Below are positions 40,438-41,914 of a stretch of DNA of 41,914 nucleotides, one piece after another; position 1 is the stretch's first letter, and each line of letters begins with the position of its first letter. Under the pieces are notes generated by a model that was not told where the DNA came from, searched no databases, and saw nothing but the letters and a program-made list of their open reading frames with translations. The stretch comes from Desertimonas flava (GTDB lineage Bacteria > Actinomycetota > Acidimicrobiia > Acidimicrobiales > Ilumatobacteraceae): positions 1 through 41,914 of the forward strand of contig NZ_QKYK01000040.1 in assembly GCF_003426815.1 (NCBI RefSeq), given 5' to 3'. The position numbers and the translations under genes are program-made.

Positions 40438-41379
40438 ATGGCGTCCAACAGCGCGAACGGCGTGTCCGACATCTTCGATCCCGAGCGGTGGACCCCCGTC
40501 CCCGGCTTCGATTTCACCGACATCACCTACCACCGAGCGGTCGAGCACGGGACGGTGCGCATCGCCTTCGACCGGCCGGAGGTGCGCAACGCGTTCCGGC
40601 CCCACACCGTCGACGAGCTGTACACGGCCCTCGAGCACGCTCGCACCTCGAGCGATGTCGGTTGCGTCCTGCTCACGGGGAACGGCCCGTCGCCGCGCGA
40701 CGGCGGCTGGGCGTTCTGCTCCGGCGGCGACCAGCGCATCCGCGGCAAGCAGGGCTACCAGTACACGGTCGCCGGTGACGACGGCGCGCCCGGTGAATCG
40801 GCGGCCTCCGTCGATCCCGGTCGCCTGGGGCGGTTGCACATCCTCGAGTGCCAGCGGCTGATCCGCTTCATGCCGAAGGTGGTGATCTGCGTGGTCCCGG
40901 GCTGGGCAGCGGGCGGCGGCCACAGCCTGCACGTGGTGTGCGATCTCACGTTGGCCAGCGCCGAGCATGCCCGGTTCAAGCAGACCGACTCCGCCGTCGC
41001 CAGCTTCGACGGCGGATACGGCTCCGCCTACCTCGCCCGCCAGGTGGGCCAGAAGTTCGCCCGTGAGATCTTCTTCCTCGGTCGGGAGTACTCGGCCGAG
41101 GACTACCACCGCATGGGCGCCGTCAACGCCGTGGTGCCCCACGCCGAGCTGGAGGCGACGGCGCTTCAATGGGGGGCGGAGATCAACGCCAAGAGCCCGA
41201 CCGCGCAGAAGATGCTCAAGTACGCGTTCAACCTGCTCGACGACGGGCTCGTCGGCCAGCAGCTGTTCGCCGGCGAGGCGACCAGGCTCGCCTACGGCAC
41301 CGACGAGGCGGCCGAGGGTCGCGACTCGTTCCTCGAGAAGCGGGACCCGGACTGGTCGCCGTATCCCTGGCTCTACTGA
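40438..41379 (+). CDS. menB: 1,4-dihydroxy-2-naphthoyl-CoA synthase
   Basis: A 313-residue crotonase-fold enzyme that cyclises o-succinylbenzoyl-CoA in menaquinone synthesis. Diagnostic MenB features are RPEVRNAFRPHTVDEL, the active-site loop FCSGGDQRIRGKQGYQY (93-109), VPGWAAGGGHSLHVVCDLTLAS and ASFDGGYGSAYLARQVGQKFARE, ending with EGRDSFLEKRDPDWSPYPW. Length fits the actinobacterial enzyme. The ATG at 40438 is the only one of three close ATGs in frame. No other men genes are in the window. Confidence 0.95.
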   Translation: MASNSANGVSDIFDPERWTPVPGFDFTDITYHRAVEHGTVRIAFDRPEVRNAFRPHTVDELYTALEHARTSSDVGCVLLTGNGPSPRDGGWAFCSGGDQRIRGKQGYQYTVAGDDGAPGESAASVDPGRLGRLHILECQRLIRFMPKVVICVVPGWAAGGGHSLHVVCDLTLASAEHARFKQTDSAVASFDGGYGSAYLARQVGQKFAREIFFLGREYSAEDYHRMGAVNAVVPHAELEATALQWGAEINAKSPTAQKMLKYAFNLLDDGLVGQQLFAGEATRLAYGTDEAAEGRDSFLEKRDPDWSPYPWLY

Positions 41380-41397
41380 TCGGACTCACCGGTCACA

Positions 41398-41447
41398 CGA
41401 CGGGGGCTCCGGCGCGACGCTTCAAGACACGCCGGAGCCCTCCGTCG
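41398..41447. terminator. Hairpin between convergent menB and regulator gene
   Basis: GGGCTCCGGCG (41404-41414) pairs with CGCCGGAGCCC (41430-41440) around a 15-nt loop, and the stem extends outward to 41398 and 41447 with one bulged T. Its position between two convergent genes fits a bidirectional terminator. Confidence 0.65.
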
Positions 41448-41479
41448 GGTGGCAACCGTGATGGGAACTGCAACCGGCG

Positions 41480-41914
41480 TCAGCTGGCCGGTCCGCCCGG
41501 ATCGGGAAGCGGGAAGGTCGACAGCTGGATCTCCACCTGGCTGTGCTCGTCGCCGGCGTCACCGTGCTGGCGGTCGGAGGCGAGCTGGTGCCAGCGCATG
41601 ATGACCGCTTCGAGCTCGCTGTTCAGGGTCTCGAGCTCCCCCGCGCTGAGGCGCAGGTGGAACGTTCCTTGCTTGCTGGCGTCCTGCCACTCCCGGGGCC
41701 AGTCGTCGAACGTCTCACGCCAGTGCTCCTGGCGCCGGAGCCGTCCGCGGTTGAACTCGTTGAGCACGAGTGTTGTCGCTTCCCGGGTGGCGGCGTCCTC
41801 CTGGAGGTCGGGTGTGTTGATCTGCAGCCCGCCGGGAACTCGCCGCCACCAGCGCTCGCGCCCCGAGCCGCGTCCGGGGTCCTCCTCGACGAATCCGTAA
41901 CGCTCGAGCTGACG
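41480..41914 (-). CDS. Winged-helix (ArsR-like) transcriptional regulator, N-terminus beyond window
   Basis: The reading frame stays open to the right edge, giving the last 144 residues. The visible start RQLERYGFVEEDPGRGSGRERWWRRVPGGLQI is the recognition-helix end and wing of an ArsR/SmtB-like DNA-binding domain. The remainder is helical (EHWRETFDDWPREWQDAS) and contains LSAGELETLNSELEAVIMRWHQLA, probably a dimerisation helix. No metal-binding cysteines are seen, so it is of the actinobacterial 'helix-turn-helix domain' type with unknown signal. A GTG at 41767 is internal, not the start. Target unknown. Confidence 0.75.
   Translation of the reverse strand, partial: RQLERYGFVEEDPGRGSGRERWWRRVPGGLQINTPDLQEDAATREATTLVLNEFNRGRLRRQEHWRETFDDWPREWQDASKQGTFHLRLSAGELETLNSELEAVIMRWHQLASDRQHGDAGDEHSQVEIQLSTFPLPDPGGPAS

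Noticed and set aside
1-41914. Search for tRNA, rRNA, CRISPR, insertion sequence, integrase, phage and riboswitch signals
   Set aside because: No transposase or integrase frames, no spaced repeats, no recognisable RNA genes. All gaps are short and the gene content is housekeeping or metabolic.

Overview
The window is 41.9 kb of very GC-rich, densely packed chromosome with 41 protein genes, two of them cut by the window edges. I see no rRNA, tRNA, CRISPR array, insertion sequence, integrase or phage gene, and no gene-free stretch longer than about 115 bases. Stand-alone CofE (coenzyme F420), MenB (menaquinone), Tat/Sec-exported ABC binding proteins, an actinobacteria-type inositol cluster and many 4-base ATGA/GTGA gene overlaps all suggest a free-living actinobacterium. 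An Acidimicrobiia/Ilumatobacter-like lineage is my best guess, from protein style only.

Layout. 1-2.2 kb: a truncated DUF2510 protein, a membrane-anchored unknown, and a MoeB/MoeZ-type adenylyltransferase with its rhodanese domain at the N-terminus. 2.3-7.1 kb: a four-gene minus-strand operon with a nitrate/taurine-type ABC importer (ATPase, a permease made of two fused domains, a Tat-exported binding protein) and an amidohydrolase of the Atu3266/EF_0837 type. 7.2-9.8 kb: a cytochrome P450 translationally coupled to a stand-alone RarA C-terminal-like protein, then a sirtuin. 9.9-13.1 kb: a TetR regulator divergent from an azoreductase across two well-formed operators, an actinobacterial unknown and an exported beta-propeller protein. 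13.2-25.9 kb: a cysteine synthase-family gene, then the myo-inositol catabolism operon (iolE, binding protein, permease, ATPase, iolC, Cgl0159-type aldolase, iolB, a second Gfo/Idh/MocA dehydrogenase, iolD, iolG), divergent from a GntR/UTRA regulator. 25.9-31.8 kb: a phytoene-dehydrogenase-like oxidoreductase back to back with a serine beta-lactamase-like hydrolase, a RibD-C reductase, cytidine deaminase, a UspA-like protein and leucyl aminopeptidase. 31.9-41.9 kb: coaBC, a patatin, galE, a GNAT/acyl-CoA-synthetase fusion, a small GNAT, an M20 peptidase, cofE, menB and a truncated winged-helix regulator.

How it works together. The inositol operon encodes uptake and the steps from inositol through inosose, diketo-inositol, 5-deoxyglucuronate and DKG to DKG-phosphate and its probable cleavage. 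Methylmalonate-semialdehyde dehydrogenase (IolA) is not in the window. The iol regulator and the azoreductase regulator each face their target across an inverted-repeat operator. The importer/amidohydrolase operon looks like a scavenging module for an unidentified amide, ester or cyclic compound.

The most informative non-coding signals are the paired TetR operators on a near-consensus promoter, a perfect 13-bp hairpin between the inositol binding-protein and permease genes, two intergenic hairpins sharing the apex GTGCCTG(A/G)CAC, and a repeated TAnnnT box 6-8 nt before start codons that implies leaderless transcription of at least seven genes. I found no clearly new multi-gene system. The best unexplained unit is the P450/RarA-C pair.
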